Virus record (IMG/VR): IMGVR_UViG_3300008110_000329
Coordinates: 1-45,557 of that record
Source: a virus
DNA: 45,557 nucleotides
Reading direction: 5' to 3' (one strand)
Both the position numbers and the translations under genes were made by a program. Position 1 is the first letter of the stretch; every line of letters begins with the position of its first letter. This document shows positions 1 through 9,538 of the stretch, in pieces. The notes under the pieces were generated by a model. That model was given only the letters and a program-made list of their open reading frames with translations. It was not told where the DNA came from and did no database searches.

Positions 1-270
1 CTTACCAACCTGACGACCTGCCTTTACGATTACGCGACGATTGTCATTGATATCACTAACAACTTGCTTTTGAAATGGATACAAAGAGATTTGAACAAAA
101 CCTTTATCAAGTGTGATGATCTTGACATAGTTTTCAATAAAATATGTTGGATCTTGCGCGCACTTAACATACTCACGGACTTGATCTTCCGTGAGTTGCA
201 TTGACATATTGACGCGCTTTAATTTGGGATTGCCCAAATAGTGTTTGAGTTTAGCCGCTATTGGATTCAT
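1..270 (-). CDS. 17: Terminase large subunit (gp17-like), N-terminal part
   Basis: This is the packaging motor ATPase/nuclease of the T4-type terminase; only its first 90 codons lie in the window and the rest runs off the left edge. Translating from the ATG at 270 gives a protein starting MNPIAAKLKHYLG. At the edge it reaches a Walker A P-loop, GRQVGK (residues 85-90), preceded by the hydrophobic strand RRVIVKA. T4 gp17 carries the comparable motif SRQLGKT. The adenine-binding-type segment LYPFQKQVV lies just before it. The start overlaps the end of the small terminase gene by 20 nt, so translation is probably coupled. The family call is secure; the nuclease domain cannot be checked here. Confidence 0.9.
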   Translation of the reverse strand, partial: MNPIAAKLKHYLGNPKLKRVNMSMQLTEDQVREYVKCAQDPTYFIENYVKIITLDKGFVQISLYPFQKQVVSDINDNRRVIVKAGRQVGK

Positions 271-661
271 TCTTTAATTGTCTCAACAACTCGGCAGTGC
301 TTCCAACGAATACTGCTTTGTCTACATTAATATTAGTTGGTCCTGCTTGCTCGTCTTTCGGTTTTAATTCTTGCTGTTGCTTTTGAAGAATCATAAGTTT
401 TTCTGTGACGTCAGAGAGATTCTTGATCATATTTGCTGCCACTTCATATGCTCTTGGATGCTGCGATTCTTTAGCAACTTCTAAAATACCATCAAGGGCT
501 TCGTTGCCTTTTTCAATTAGATTATAATAATTTGCGCGTGAGTAATCCGCATCAGGATTTTCGTTTTCTGATTGGTGTATTGTTACTGGTTTATCTTCAC
601 GTACAACAGGAATATAATCAGTATTCAAAATATTTGACAAATTTTTATCTACGTCACTCAT
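251..661 (-). CDS. 16: Terminase small subunit (gp16-like)
   Basis: A 136-aa protein in the T4 gp16 position, directly before TerL. In the family it forms a ring that recognises viral DNA and regulates the gp17 motor. The central part (about residues 45-100) is predicted helical and contains a heptad-like stretch, VAANMIKNLSDVTEKLMILQKQQQEL, split around residues 70-97, as expected for the coiled-coil core of gp16. The N-terminal 40 residues look disordered. The start ATG overlaps the gp15 stop in an ATGA junction, and the 3' end overlaps TerL. The call rests on gene order, size and helical pattern; small terminases diverge strongly in sequence. Confidence 0.82.
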   Translation of the reverse strand: MSDVDKNLSNILNTDYIPVVREDKPVTIHQSENENPDADYSRANYYNLIEKGNEALDGILEVAKESQHPRAYEVAANMIKNLSDVTEKLMILQKQQQELKPKDEQAGPTNINVDKAVFVGSTAELLRQLKNESNSG

Positions 662-1656
662 GTAATATTAGGGAATTCCTGTATAATTTCATCAAACCCA
701 AAGGCAGATTCAGCATTTGCATTAGATGGGCTAGGCGTGATAACCAATTTGCTTAATTGAGCATCAATTGATTCAAACGATTGAATCGTATACGATGCGT
801 TGCTCACAGCACCTGTTAAGTTTCTGTTTGTTTTCAAGATGCCATTCACATCAGAAACAATTAATGTATTTGTGCTTGGGCTCCAAGAATCAACGAATGC
901 TGTTGCATTTGCTGCTCCTAGTGTGATGCCATCATACACCAACTCACCAGTCTGATATACACCAGAACCAGTTGACATAGTCATTGCTCTCTTATTCTCT
1001 GTATCAAATACAGAATTAAATGTATTCGCAGTAACTTTTCTGATAATATCGCGAGAAATAATTGGACCGAACATATAACCTTTTGCGGTAAATGTTAGTG
1101 TCCAAATTAATACACGAGTTGTGTCTCCGCTTCCTAAATCATCAACTTCGTAAGAAACGTTTTGAAGAATAAATGGCACATCGACTTTTTGGTCTGACAG
1201 TCCAATAATATCAATTGTTAAATTATAATCTGGATTAAAATATGGTAAAATTTGTTCTATAATCTGAGTGCCGTCTTCAGTATTGCGAACATAAATGTTA
1301 AGCGCGAATTCAAAATTATATGGCGTTGTTCGTATTGATTTTACTGTCGTACTTGACTCGGGTGAAAAACTTTCGGCAAATAAATTTCGTTTGCGAAGTG
1401 GGTCATATGCAATAGAAGTTAATTCAAAACTCATACGTGGCAATGTAATCTGGACTTCTTTTGTAAGTTCAGGATCTTGCGTTATACGTTGATAAAATTT
1501 TTCTTTTTGTGAATATTGCAATGGAACATTAATACGTTCAATTTCTTGCGTTCCCGCTTTGTTATATCGAACTAAACGAATGTTATTAAACAATGTTCCA
1601 AACGCAACAACCATTTTGCGCGTAACACGATGATAAAAATGGACGCTAGATAGCAT
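658..1656 (-). CDS. 15: Tail sheath stabilizer / tail completion protein (gp15-like)
   Basis: A 332-aa homologue of T4 gp15, which caps the head-proximal end of the tail tube and sheath and joins it to the neck. The N-terminus shows the family pattern: YHRVTRKMVVAFGTLFNNIR, a basic residue-rich stretch, then KEKFYQRI and ITLPRMSFEL (about residues 8-80). The IIEQILPYFNPDYNL segment (about 138-150) also matches gp15. T4 gp15 is about 270 aa; the extra length is mainly a C-terminal insertion (about residues 230-295) containing ELVYDGITLG, which resembles segments in gp14 and gp7 of this phage. It sits between gp14 and gp16 as in T4, with TAATG and ATGA overlaps on its two sides. Confidence 0.9.
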   Translation of the reverse strand: MLSSVHFYHRVTRKMVVAFGTLFNNIRLVRYNKAGTQEIERINVPLQYSQKEKFYQRITQDPELTKEVQITLPRMSFELTSIAYDPLRKRNLFAESFSPESSTTVKSIRTTPYNFEFALNIYVRNTEDGTQIIEQILPYFNPDYNLTIDIIGLSDQKVDVPFILQNVSYEVDDLGSGDTTRVLIWTLTFTAKGYMFGPIISRDIIRKVTANTFNSVFDTENKRAMTMSTGSGVYQTGELVYDGITLGAANATAFVDSWSPSTNTLIVSDVNGILKTNRNLTGAVSNASYTIQSFESIDAQLSKLVITPSPSNANAESAFGFDEIIQEFPNIT

Positions 1657-2543
1657 TATGGTTCACCGAATGGATTTAGTTCAGTAAAATCAATAATATT
1701 GTCTGCTTCTTCTTCAATTCTTTCGTTATCTTCCATCGCTTCATTATTAACATTGCGAAGAACTTCTGGTGCTTGATGCAATACCCATTGAGCATTACTA
1801 CTGTTGCCTTTAACAGCCGTCCCGCCTGTAAATGCTCCAAATATATTTCGAATTTTCAATTTACGAGTAGGAAGATCCCATTTAGCAACAACACCTTTAG
1901 CAGTAGCAGTAGCAAGTGAGCTGCCTTGATACACGACTTCATACTTGGTAAATGTGCCGCTGCCACCAGCGTTAACATCTAGTTCTAGTGCATAACCCTG
2001 AACGTCGCCAATACGATCAATTTCTTCAGTTCCAGTTTGAAGTAATTCGCCATTGTATTTGAATGCTTCAATAGTCAATCCGTACATATATGGATTTCTC
2101 GAATCGCGACCCAACTGGAAAAAGTTTTTTTCTTCTTCAACAAATTTAATTTCCATCAATTTAAATTGAACAGGAAGATAAATCAAATCGCCTTCTTTAG
2201 GTACGTGCCACCCACTTCCCATCATTCGACTTACTTGGCTTTCGAATCTTCTTCTGGCAACACAAAGTCTTGCTGTTTCTTGAATTTCTAAACCGAATTT
2301 ACTAAAAAATTCTTTATTGCCTTCATAATCTTGAAACGACTCAAGGTACATTTCAAGTTTAATTGCTCTGCGATACATTTTGACTGGATCATCACCAAAT
2401 AGTTCGCCGATATATGACTGCGACTCTCTTGGTAAATAGTAAACGTCTATGCCATGATTACGAATAGACTCGATGATTAGATCTTCGAGTAAATTTTGTT
2501 CATGAATGGCTTTTTGATTGTTAAAGTATACGCTAGTTGCCAT
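1656..2543 (-). CDS. 14: Neck protein (gp14-like)
   Basis: A 295-aa neck protein; in T4, gp14 with gp13 forms the collar that seals the filled head and receives the tail. The N-terminal 120 residues carry the recognisable family features: a start with VYFNNQKAIHEQNLLEDLI, the YYLPRE motif, a stretch of dimension-setting helices (MYRRAIKLEMYL) and FFSKFGLEI. A C-terminal insertion at about residues 195-255 contains EVVYQGSSLATA and recurs in gp15 and gp7 here. The tail end is very acidic (DNERIEEEADNIIDF). The start ATG lies just after the gp13 stop; the stop overlaps gp15 in a TAATG junction. Confidence 0.9.
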   Translation of the reverse strand: MATSVYFNNQKAIHEQNLLEDLIIESIRNHGIDVYYLPRESQSYIGELFGDDPVKMYRRAIKLEMYLESFQDYEGNKEFFSKFGLEIQETARLCVARRRFESQVSRMMGSGWHVPKEGDLIYLPVQFKLMEIKFVEEEKNFFQLGRDSRNPYMYGLTIEAFKYNGELLQTGTEEIDRIGDVQGYALELDVNAGGSGTFTKYEVVYQGSSLATATAKGVVAKWDLPTRKLKIRNIFGAFTGGTAVKGNSSNAQWVLHQAPEVLRNVNNEAMEDNERIEEEADNIIDFTELNPFGEP

Positions 2544-2544
2544 T

Positions 2545-3303
2545 TTATCCTACTAGGAATGGTGTTGGTTCTTCGTATGTATCGCGAAGTTTAATTTCAA
2601 GTTTTTCAACTTCGACCGAAGCCTCATCATAAATTTGTTGACCATTAATGATCAATCCACCAGGAAGAACGTAGTTGCCATATTTCTTTAGGTTTGTTCC
2701 CCATTGTTGCTTAAACAATGCGGTTGTGTATTCTTTTAGCCAAAGATCGTTATATGTTTTGCTATATGTTTCTTCATCAACGACTCTAAATCCCTCAAAT
2801 GCCATATAATTGCCAACATTAAATTTACCCCAATCTGTAATGACTGTAAGTTTATTAACATTTTTATTGTATGTGTATGGCATTTCACCAGTAACAATCA
2901 TATCCAACATCGCTAAATGTTCGCGCGCAATAACGTAGTATGTGTAAGATGAAGAAGTAAGGTTGTAAAAGTCGTTCAAGCGCAACTGATAGTTAATGTC
3001 AAACATATTAAAACCAGTTGAGGAAGTTGAACCTACTGTAGATCCAGTAAAAGCAAATACTCTAGAAACACCAGTAATGTTATCGCATAACTTAAGATAA
3101 CCATTAAGAATATCAGCGTTGGTTAGTTTTTGAGCCAAATATACTCTTTCGGTGCCATCATAATGATAAATTTTAAAGTGCTGCAAAGCATCGTCGATAC
3201 GATCGTCTAGTTGGTCGTCGTCGACGTTAATATCAACAACTGGGAAACCGAGTTTGCGGAGGCAGTAGTCTTTAAGTTGAGTTCGAGTGCTAGGTTGCGC
3301 CAT
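2545..3303 (-). CDS. 13: Neck protein (gp13-like)
   Basis: A 252-aa neck/head-completion protein. The N-terminus matches the gp13 family: an RTQLKDYCLRKLGFPVVDIN helix, the acidic repeat DDDQLDDRIDDALQHF, and YHYDGTERVYLAQKLT. In T4, gp13 binds the portal side of the neck together with gp14. Size and position before gp14 agree with T4. The first 14 nt overlap the 3' end of an unrelated glycosyltransferase gene, which marks the boundary where the accessory block joins the conserved neck cluster. The start ATG at 3303 gives MAQPSTRTQ, typical of the family. Confidence 0.9.
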   Translation of the reverse strand: MAQPSTRTQLKDYCLRKLGFPVVDINVDDDQLDDRIDDALQHFKIYHYDGTERVYLAQKLTNADILNGYLKLCDNITGVSRVFAFTGSTVGSTSSTGFNMFDINYQLRLNDFYNLTSSSYTYYVIAREHLAMLDMIVTGEMPYTYNKNVNKLTVITDWGKFNVGNYMAFEGFRVVDEETYSKTYNDLWLKEYTTALFKQQWGTNLKKYGNYVLPGGLIINGQQIYDEASVEVEKLEIKLRDTYEEPTPFLVG

Positions 3304-4030
3304 TTAGAACCTCTCTAATTATTGTATATTTAGTTACTCTACCAGTTGACCAGTTTGGTTCTCCAGGCTCTATCCTTTTACCCACAGTTTCTTCTCCAAT
3401 GTGGTGAATTAGATTCTCGCCGTTGGGACCTTTAAGGGTTGCAGCATACATTTGATGAAAGAAATTTAAATACACCATCACCATACCCTCATTAACGTTG
3501 AATTTCCAGTACTCTCTGAAGGAGTATTCGAGTATGGATTTACGGTACAGGGAAAAAATAATGGGAAATGTTTTGACGTTTTTAGAGTACCAGTAGTTGC
3601 CGAACGGTATATCACCTTCTTCAATTTTCGTTTCTTGTTCGTGGAAATACCATGGCTGGCGTTGCAATACAACAGAAGCCATTTTACAATCTGATTCTAG
3701 GCAATTGATCATATCATCAATTCGTATTCTGCGGTTTAAAAGCACATCGTCTTCTTGATGTAAGATATAGTCGTAATCTTGCTCCTTGAGCCAGTCAAAA
3801 AACGCACTCCAATTTACAGAAAGACCTAAATTGGTCTCATTGAATGTAACATTAAACCCATAAACCTTAGAAACTAAATCAAATATGGCAGGATTACGGT
3901 TTCTTGGATAATCGTCTATGATTAATTTGTCAACTGTATGGTCACCATAATCCAACTTGTTCAAGGATTCTAGCGTCGGAATCAAATACTTGATCCGATT
4001 AGTTGAGAACATTACATGAAGAATCTTCAT
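3290..4030 (-). CDS. GT-A fold glycosyltransferase (family 2-like)
   Basis: A 246-aa protein with a Rossmann-like nucleotide-sugar binding start (MKILHVMFSTNRIKYLIPTL) followed by a KLIIDDYPR segment. The acidic metal-binding signature HQEDDVLL (residues 91-98) corresponds to the DxD/EDD motif of GT-A enzymes. The family transfers a sugar from a nucleotide donor; donor and acceptor cannot be read here. It is the last gene of the accessory block before gp13, overlapping gp13 by 14 nt and the preceding oxygenase by 1 nt (TAATG). Either modification of a virion protein or of the host surface would fit; the location beside fibre genes favours the former. No signal peptide or membrane segment is seen. 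Confidence 0.72.
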   Translation of the reverse strand: MKILHVMFSTNRIKYLIPTLESLNKLDYGDHTVDKLIIDDYPRNRNPAIFDLVSKVYGFNVTFNETNLGLSVNWSAFFDWLKEQDYDYILHQEDDVLLNRRIRIDDMINCLESDCKMASVVLQRQPWYFHEQETKIEEGDIPFGNYWYSKNVKTFPIIFSLYRKSILEYSFREYWKFNVNEGMVMVYLNFFHQMYAATLKGPNGENLIHHIGEETVGKRIEPGEPNWSTGRVTKYTIIREVLNGAT

Positions 4031-4587
4031 TAGTATTCGGTATTAAAGAAAAAGGTTTGGAACAATCTACCGTTTTTTGAATTACTTCCGAAATAGTCCA
4101 GGGAAGCGTGATAAAGATTGCCTCTGTACATCACAATACGATTGTATTTGTTAGCAACATAATCAGTTTGTTCCCATTTAGTATAATCATATCCATCATA
4201 TTGCGGGCTATTATTATCTTGGCGTTCGTATTCTTTTGTTTCTTTATAGCGATACAACGCAGTTCCTGAAGATAATGGCGCATCTGGGGTTAGATAACAA
4301 ACTGCCGCCCAAGTATTAAAACTGTCAGCATGAATCCAAGTGCGATCTTTCGCAGTACAAATTTGAAATGCGCCAGTATATCCAGAGTCTTCGAACCAAT
4401 GAGTAATCTTACCACCAGCATTCTGAATAATCCATTGCATGGATGCTTTTAAATCATCAGGAAGCCATGGTTTTGTTCTGAGACCAGGGTAATTGCCTGA
4501 AACTTCAAATGGCTGTGAAAGCGCAAATGCTCGAACGTCATCAGGATTTTGATAAAAATCGTCAGTAATAATCAATGATGTTTTCAT
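4030..4587 (-). CDS. DUF6445-like putative 2OG-Fe(II) oxygenase
   Basis: A 185-aa protein resembling the DUF6445 family, with a double-stranded beta-helix dioxygenase layout. Likely iron ligands are H86 and D88 in WIHADSF, and H160 in LYHASLDYFG. R174 in GRLFQTFFF is the expected 2-oxoglutarate-binding arginine. The N-terminal SLIITDDFYQNPDDVRAFAL is typical of this group, where a residue-counting helix follows the first strand. The substrate is unknown. It is flanked by genes for glycosyltransferase-type proteins and lies in the same transcription unit as the collagen-like fibre, so a role in protein or glycan hydroxylation is possible but is inference. The metal ligand set appears complete. 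Confidence 0.65.
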   Translation of the reverse strand: MKTSLIITDDFYQNPDDVRAFALSQPFEVSGNYPGLRTKPWLPDDLKASMQWIIQNAGGKITHWFEDSGYTGAFQICTAKDRTWIHADSFNTWAAVCYLTPDAPLSSGTALYRYKETKEYERQDNNSPQYDGYDYTKWEQTDYVANKYNRIVMYRGNLYHASLDYFGSNSKNGRLFQTFFFNTEY

Positions 4588-4594
4588 ACTTTAC

Positions 4595-5347
4595 CTAATA
4601 ATACATAAATCGACCAGATGTCCCATCCCAACCAGATACAATCCAGTCGGTTTCAATCACATCGGCTTCAAACGGTCTTGTAAAATAATATGACAATGTT
4701 TCTATGTCATAATGCGACATCTTAGAATTATTTAGAAGATTGACAGTGGCTTCATTAATATCAATAAACTTATCCAACTGAGAACTGCCAAACCCATATA
4801 ACACAGTACAATACTGATGCAATCGGTTATTATTTTGACAATTTCTACGATCTACAAATTGATATTTCCAACTGTCATTCCATTCAAAATTTAATGGGCG
4901 CTTGAAAAATATTTTATTTTTATTTTTCTCTGTGAATAGAGAATTGTTTAAATTGAAATAAAAATACCGACCAGTTGCCTTTAAGATATAATCATATTGT
5001 TGTAATTGTTTTTTGTTATGTTTAAGATATGTGTTGAGTAGCAAAGACTCGCAAAGACTTTTGTTTGGGTGAGAGTTAACTATCTCATGGGCTTCCACTG
5101 ATAATTGTTTTAGTTGGACAAATTCTACATTCCTAAGATGACTCAAGGTTATGATATACTCATAAACATCTTCGGACGAATCTACAATTACAATTTTTGT
5201 ATTTGGTAAACTATTTTGTAAAGAATTAACTGTAAATATAGTTTGCCTTAATCTTTCTTCTGCGTCAAATTTAGATCGTGTTGGGCTGTAAGTAAAAGTT
5301 CCTGGTCTTGGGCTGATTGACGATCCAACAACTACAAGGTTATTCAT
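4595..5347 (-). CDS. Unknown protein, possibly glycosyltransferase-like
   Basis: A 250-aa protein that I do not confidently recognise. The N-terminus NNLVVVGSSISPRPG and the later TKIVIVDSSED (about residues 50-60) look like alternating strands of a nucleotide-binding fold. YDYILKATGRYFYF (119-132) carries a K-x-x-GRY motif that I associate with phage and bacterial proteins annotated as glycosyltransferase-like. Aromatic residues are abundant (FNLNN, NDSWKYQF, GRFMYY). It overlaps the GT4 gene by 8 nt and lies 7 nt before the DUF6445-like gene, so it is co-transcribed with surface-chemistry enzymes. Base composition is more AT-rich than the neighbouring neck genes. No membrane segment is apparent. 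Confidence 0.5.
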   Translation of the reverse strand: MNNLVVVGSSISPRPGTFTYSPTRSKFDAEERLRQTIFTVNSLQNSLPNTKIVIVDSSEDVYEYIITLSHLRNVEFVQLKQLSVEAHEIVNSHPNKSLCESLLLNTYLKHNKKQLQQYDYILKATGRYFYFNLNNSLFTEKNKNKIFFKRPLNFEWNDSWKYQFVDRRNCQNNNRLHQYCTVLYGFGSSQLDKFIDINEATVNLLNNSKMSHYDIETLSYYFTRPFEADVIETDWIVSGWDGTSGRFMYY

Positions 5348-6335
5348 AAAATTGATTCTTGATTACTTTATCTAAATACTGCTTATGCTTTAAATGCACC
5401 ATTTCATCAGAAAAATTTAATCCCCATCCACGACAATCAGATGATTCAATTTTGTCTATTGAATTCATAGCAGTTAATAATGATTTAAAATCTCTAACTC
5501 TGTATCCTGTTTTGCCTTCCACCACAGTTTCAGTAAATCCGCCCCAATCAGTTGTGATTGATGGTGTGCCAGATAGATTTGCTTCGATGACCATGTTACC
5601 GAATGGCTCAACATAATGCGTTAATCCGATTAAACACTTTGCTTTACGCATCAACTGTTTTCGTTGTTCAGCATCAGCAATGCCAAACATCGTAACATGA
5701 TCTGGAGTTTTGTTGTATCCTAAACTCTGCAACGATCCAGGACCAGCAATAATAAGTTTTTTGCCTAGCCTTTCTGTTGCTTGAATTGCAAGATGAACAC
5801 CCTTTTCTTCAACGACTCTACCAAAATACAAAAAATAATCATCTTTAAAATCACAATATTCAAACTCACTAACTGTAAATGGATTTGGAATTACTGCATC
5901 GAACCAAGAAGGATTCATGAGCATCCCACGCTCACCATAAAAGAAATGCATGTTAGCATAAGAAGTAAACACGCGATATGGCGCAAATATTCCATTGGCT
6001 CTATATCCAATAGATGGTTCAACTGGTTTGCAATTTGGATTCATTTCGCAAGCAAGTTGATTATCAACTCCAAAAAAACAAGCAATTATATCTCCATCGC
6101 TTGCTCTTTTACGAATTTCTTCACCAGCAATTTCATTGAAACGTTTTATTTCTGTTGGTGTTGTTGGAATATCAACATGTTCACACTCAACCTGTGCGCC
6201 AGGAATTCCATAGTGAATCATATGGAAATGCTGAGAAAGATGCTGGATATATTTGTATGTGTGAACAGCAAAAGGATCAACGCGATTTGTTAATCCTGTA
6301 GGTGTGCGAGGATTCCCCAATACATGAACTTTCAT
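5340..6335 (-). CDS. GT4-type (GT-B fold) glycosyltransferase
   Basis: A 331-aa retaining glycosyltransferase of the GT-B class. The C-terminal Rossmann domain begins at about residue 165 with DDYFLYFGRVVEEKGVHLAI, a classic GT4 donor-domain start. The donor-binding EPFGNMVIEANLSGTP motif lies at 243-258, followed by TDWGGFTETVVEGKTGY, and the distal E of the E-x7-E signature is present (E243...E251). The N-terminal acceptor domain is shortened compared with bacterial GT4 enzymes. It is the first gene after the collagen-like fibre gene (26-bp gap) and starts a run of four accessory genes reaching gp13. The likely role is attaching sugars to a virion or host surface component; the acceptor is unknown. 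Confidence 0.85.
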   Translation of the reverse strand: MKVHVLGNPRTPTGLTNRVDPFAVHTYKYIQHLSQHFHMIHYGIPGAQVECEHVDIPTTPTEIKRFNEIAGEEIRKRASDGDIIACFFGVDNQLACEMNPNCKPVEPSIGYRANGIFAPYRVFTSYANMHFFYGERGMLMNPSWFDAVIPNPFTVSEFEYCDFKDDYFLYFGRVVEEKGVHLAIQATERLGKKLIIAGPGSLQSLGYNKTPDHVTMFGIADAEQRKQLMRKAKCLIGLTHYVEPFGNMVIEANLSGTPSITTDWGGFTETVVEGKTGYRVRDFKSLLTAMNSIDKIESSDCRGWGLNFSDEMVHLKHKQYLDKVIKNQFYE

Positions 6336-6361
6336 AACAAACTCAAATTACCAATATAAAA

Positions 6362-9300
6362 TTATTTAGCATCCTTCATTGTCAAGGTTCCCCAGTACGT
6401 TGATCCACCATCATAGGTGATAAACGTCCACAAGTCACGTGCATTTGATGCTACTGTAGCAGGCGGTATAGCACCACCAGCCCAATAAACAGTGTTAGCA
6501 AATGTTGGGTATCTTCCACCAGTTCCATCTTGCAATAATAGTAACGTAAACAATTGACCTGTTCCTGATGAAGGAGCATTGGTAAATGTAAATGCTACGT
6601 TTGCAGTCATAACATGACGGAAATAATTTGAGTCTGTAAGATTTACAGTATTTGCGCCATTCGTATTAGTATTAGCAACAATAAAATCTTTGACTGCTTT
6701 TAGTGTTGCGCCTTCGTTTGGTCCTGTTGGACCTTGTGGTCCCTGTGGTCCCTGCGGTCCTTGAGGACCAACAACACCCTGCGGACCTTGAGGACCTGTA
6801 ACACCCTGCGGACCTTGTGGACCAGTGTCACCTTTATCACCAGTGCGCACAAATGTCATCGTTACATTTGCGCCATTAGGGAATGATGTTACACCAGTTG
6901 TGTGGTCAACAGGAATAAAGAAGTAATCTGCAACATGATCATGCAGACCAGTTATATTAAAGAATGCAAAATTTAAAACGTTTGCGGTATTCGCAATTTT
7001 AAATGTTCCTTTAATACTTGATGTAGAATCGTCAATCGTTTGCAAATAATTAAACACATTTGCGCCGTTGTCGTCAATAAAATCAAGTATCATCGTATTT
7101 GCTGTTGAGAAATCAGCACTGTCAAATTTAACGTTTGCGGCACCTGGATCAGTGTTTGCAGTATTTGTTAAGTACACAAACTCAAAGGTTGCGCCACCGA
7201 ATTCACCAGTATCACCCTTCAATCCTTGTGGACCCTGTGGACCCTGTGGACCTGTGTTTCCTTGTGGACCCTGTGGTCCAGTTGAACCATTAGAACCTGC
7301 TGGACCTTGTGGTCCTTGAGGTCCAGTCACTGAGTCACCAGTTGATCCGATAGGACCTTGTGGACCCTGTGGACCCTGTGGTCCTTGTGGACCAACAGGA
7401 CCAACATCACTGATGTTGATTGTTCCAGCCATTGACGAGTGGAACTGGCAAACATAATACAACACGCTTGGTGCATCATATGGAACAGCAAATGTAATTG
7501 TACCAACAGCAACACCACCATTTGTTATTCCATTGGTGTATATGTTTCCAGAACTATATGCCCCAGAAACTGTTTGAATCCAAAATGGATGACCAGAAGC
7601 ATTAACACTAAATGTATAGGTAAATCCACGCAACAGATTCAATGTCGGATTATTTGAACCATCAATTACATAAGCACTTGCGCCGCTGTTTGTGACTGTA
7701 TAATTTCTTGCGCCAGTAGCACCCTGTGGACCCTGCGGTCCTGTTGATCCTTGCGAACCTTGTGGACCCTGAGGACCCTGAGGACCAGCAACAGTTGATG
7801 CATCACCCTGTGGACCTTGTGGACCTTGTGGTCCAGCATTACCAGTTAATCCTTGTGGACCCTGAGGACCCTGAGGACCCTGCGGACCTGTTGAACCTTG
7901 TGCGCCTTGAGGACCCTGAGGACCTGTTGATCCAGCAGCGCCTTGTGAACCCTGAGGACCTTGTGGACCTTGCGGTCCAGCATCACCTGTTAATCCTTGA
8001 ATACCTTGAGAACCTTGTGGACCTTGCGGACCTGTCACGGAGTTTCCTTGCGGACCTTGAGGACCCTGAGGACCAGCAACAGTTGACGCATCACCCTGTG
8101 GACCTTGTGGACCTTGTGGACCCTGAGGACCAGTATTACCTGTTAATCCTTGAATACCTTGTGCGCCTTGCGGACCTTGTGGACCTTGAGGACCTTGAGG
8201 ACCAGGAACAGTTGATGCATCACCTTGCGCGCCTTGAGGACCTTGTGGACCCTGCGGACCTTGTGGACCAACAACACCTTGTGGACCTTGAGGACCTGTA
8301 TTTCCAGCAGGACCTTGAGGACCTTGTGGACCTGGGTCACCAGTGCTGCCTTGAGCACCCTGCGGACCTTGTGGACCAAGTGGACCCTGCGGACCTGCTA
8401 CACCCTGCGGACCTTGTGGACCCTGAGGACCAACATCGCCTTGCGGACCTTGCGGACCTTGTGGACCTATCGCTCCTTGAGGACCCTGCGGACCCTGTGG
8501 ACCAGTTGTTCCTTGAGGACCCTGCGGACCTTGAGGACCAACGATAGGACCAGCGTCAATCCAAGATGAAGTTCCAGAACTCCACACATACAAATGACCA
8601 TCAGCGGTAACAATATATGCATCGCCATCCGATGCACCGCCAGGAAGATTTCCCACAGTTAATACTGTGCCAAGAACTGTGATGCCAGTTCCTGTTGCTC
8701 CAGATGGACCAGATGGACCAGCAACACCCTGTGGACCTTGAGGACCTTGCGGACCTGCTAATGATGGACCTGTTGGACCTAAAGCACCTTGCGGACCTTG
8801 AGGACCTTGTGGACCTAGATCGCCCTGATTACCTTGCGCGCCAATTAATCCTTGTGGACCCTGTGGACCCTGTGGACCCTGTGGACCTGCTACGCCCTGC
8901 GGACCTTGTGCTCCAGTAACGCCTTGTGGACCTTGAGGACCTTGCGGACCAGTTTCGCCTTGATCGCCTTTCGGACCCTGAGGACCAATACTTCCTTGAG
9001 GACCTTGTGGACCTTGCGGACCTGTAACAGAATTTCCTTGTGGACCTTGTGGACCCTGTGGTCCAGGAACAGTTGATGCATCACCTTGTGCGCCTTGAGG
9101 ACCTTGCGGACCAAGTGGACCTTGAGGACCAACAGCACCCTGAGGACCTTGTGGACCAGCATTACCTTGCGCACCTTGTGGACCTTGAGGACCAGTTGAA
9201 CCTTGTGGACCCTGCGGACCTGCTAATCCTTGAATGCCTTGTGATCCAGTTACACCTTGAGGACCTTGAGGACCAGTTGAACCTTGTGGACCCTGCGGAC

Positions 9301-9538
9301 CAGTAACTGATGCGCCTTGCGGACCAGAAGGACCTTGAGGACCAGCGACAGTTGAATTAGCACCACTTGGACCACTAGGACCTTGAGGACCTAATACGCC
9401 TTGCGGACCAGAAGGACCTTGCGGACCTTGAGGACCTGTCGCGCCACTGGGACCTTGAGGACCTGTAGAACCATCTGGACCCTGAGGACCTTGTGGACCT
9501 TGTGGTCCTGCAGCGTATGTAATGCCAATTGTCGTCAT
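6362..9538 (-). CDS. Collagen-like tail fibre with cupredoxin-like insert
   Basis: A 1058-aa fibre made mostly of Gly-Pro-Gln collagen triplets (about residues 11-940). The repeats are interrupted by three non-collagen islands. Residues 283-333 ([14 protein letters not shown]...WIDAG) form a short module common in phage fibres. Residues about 609-710 form a cupredoxin-like beta domain with H650, C697, H700 and M703. Residues about 775-905 form a beta-rich domain. The C-terminal 115 residues (from about 943) form a tip domain shared with the fibre gene at 16899-18269. The collagen part should form a trimeric triple helix. It overlaps the preceding 111-aa gene by 4 nt (ATGA). Function as a receptor-binding or adhesive fibre is inferred. 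Confidence 0.88.
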   Translation of the reverse strand: MTTIGITYAAGPQGPQGPQGPDGSTGPQGPSGATGPQGPQGPSGPQGVLGPQGPSGPSGANSTVAGPQGPSGPQGASVTGPQGPQGSTGPQGPQGVTGSQGIQGLAGPQGPQGSTGPQGPQGAQGNAGPQGPQGAVGPQGPLGPQGPQGAQGDASTVPGPQGPQGPQGNSVTGPQGPQGPQGSIGPQGPKGDQGETGPQGPQGPQGVTGAQGPQGVAGPQGPQGPQGPQGLIGAQGNQGDLGPQGPQGPQGALGPTGPSLAGPQGPQGPQGVAGPSGPSGATGTGITVLGTVLTVGNLPGGASDGDAYIVTADGHLYVWSSGTSSWIDAGPIVGPQGPQGPQGTTGPQGPQGPQGAIGPQGPQGPQGDVGPQGPQGPQGVAGPQGPLGPQGPQGAQGSTGDPGPQGPQGPAGNTGPQGPQGVVGPQGPQGPQGPQGAQGDASTVPGPQGPQGPQGPQGAQGIQGLTGNTGPQGPQGPQGPQGDASTVAGPQGPQGPQGNSVTGPQGPQGSQGIQGLTGDAGPQGPQGPQGSQGAAGSTGPQGPQGAQGSTGPQGPQGPQGPQGLTGNAGPQGPQGPQGDASTVAGPQGPQGPQGSQGSTGPQGPQGATGARNYTVTNSGASAYVIDGSNNPTLNLLRGFTYTFSVNASGHPFWIQTVSGAYSSGNIYTNGITNGGVAVGTITFAVPYDAPSVLYYVCQFHSSMAGTINISDVGPVGPQGPQGPQGPQGPIGSTGDSVTGPQGPQGPAGSNGSTGPQGPQGNTGPQGPQGPQGLKGDTGEFGGATFEFVYLTNTANTDPGAANVKFDSADFSTANTMILDFIDDNGANVFNYLQTIDDSTSSIKGTFKIANTANVLNFAFFNITGLHDHVADYFFIPVDHTTGVTSFPNGANVTMTFVRTGDKGDTGPQGPQGVTGPQGPQGVVGPQGPQGPQGPQGPTGPNEGATLKAVKDFIVANTNTNGANTVNLTDSNYFRHVMTANVAFTFTNAPSSGTGQLFTLLLLQDGTGGRYPTFANTVYWAGGAIPPATVASNARDLWTFITYDGGSTYWGTLTMKDAK
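6716..9508 (-). repeat. Gly-Pro-Gln collagen-coding tandem repeats
   Basis: The region is built of 9-bp units (for example ccttgtgga, ccctgcgga, cttgaggac on the plus strand) coding GPQ triplets, in several blocks separated by non-repeat domains. Glycine and glutamine codons vary synonymously between units, so protein periodicity is better conserved than DNA identity, which would limit recombination between units. Long open frames on the opposite strand here are a by-product of the periodic sequence. Confidence 0.9.

Noticed and set aside
7726-8569. Long plus-strand open frames (273 aa and others) across the collagen region, rich in DLVDPEDP-type or TLRTLWT-type repeats
   Set aside because: They are the antisense and shifted readings of the 9-bp GPQ repeat. 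Periodic DNA keeps all frames open; there is no ribosome-binding site or recognisable protein.
6716-9508. Repeats resembling a CRISPR array or minisatellite
   Set aside because: The units are contiguous 9-bp coding triplets with no spacers, and they stay in frame with the fibre gene.
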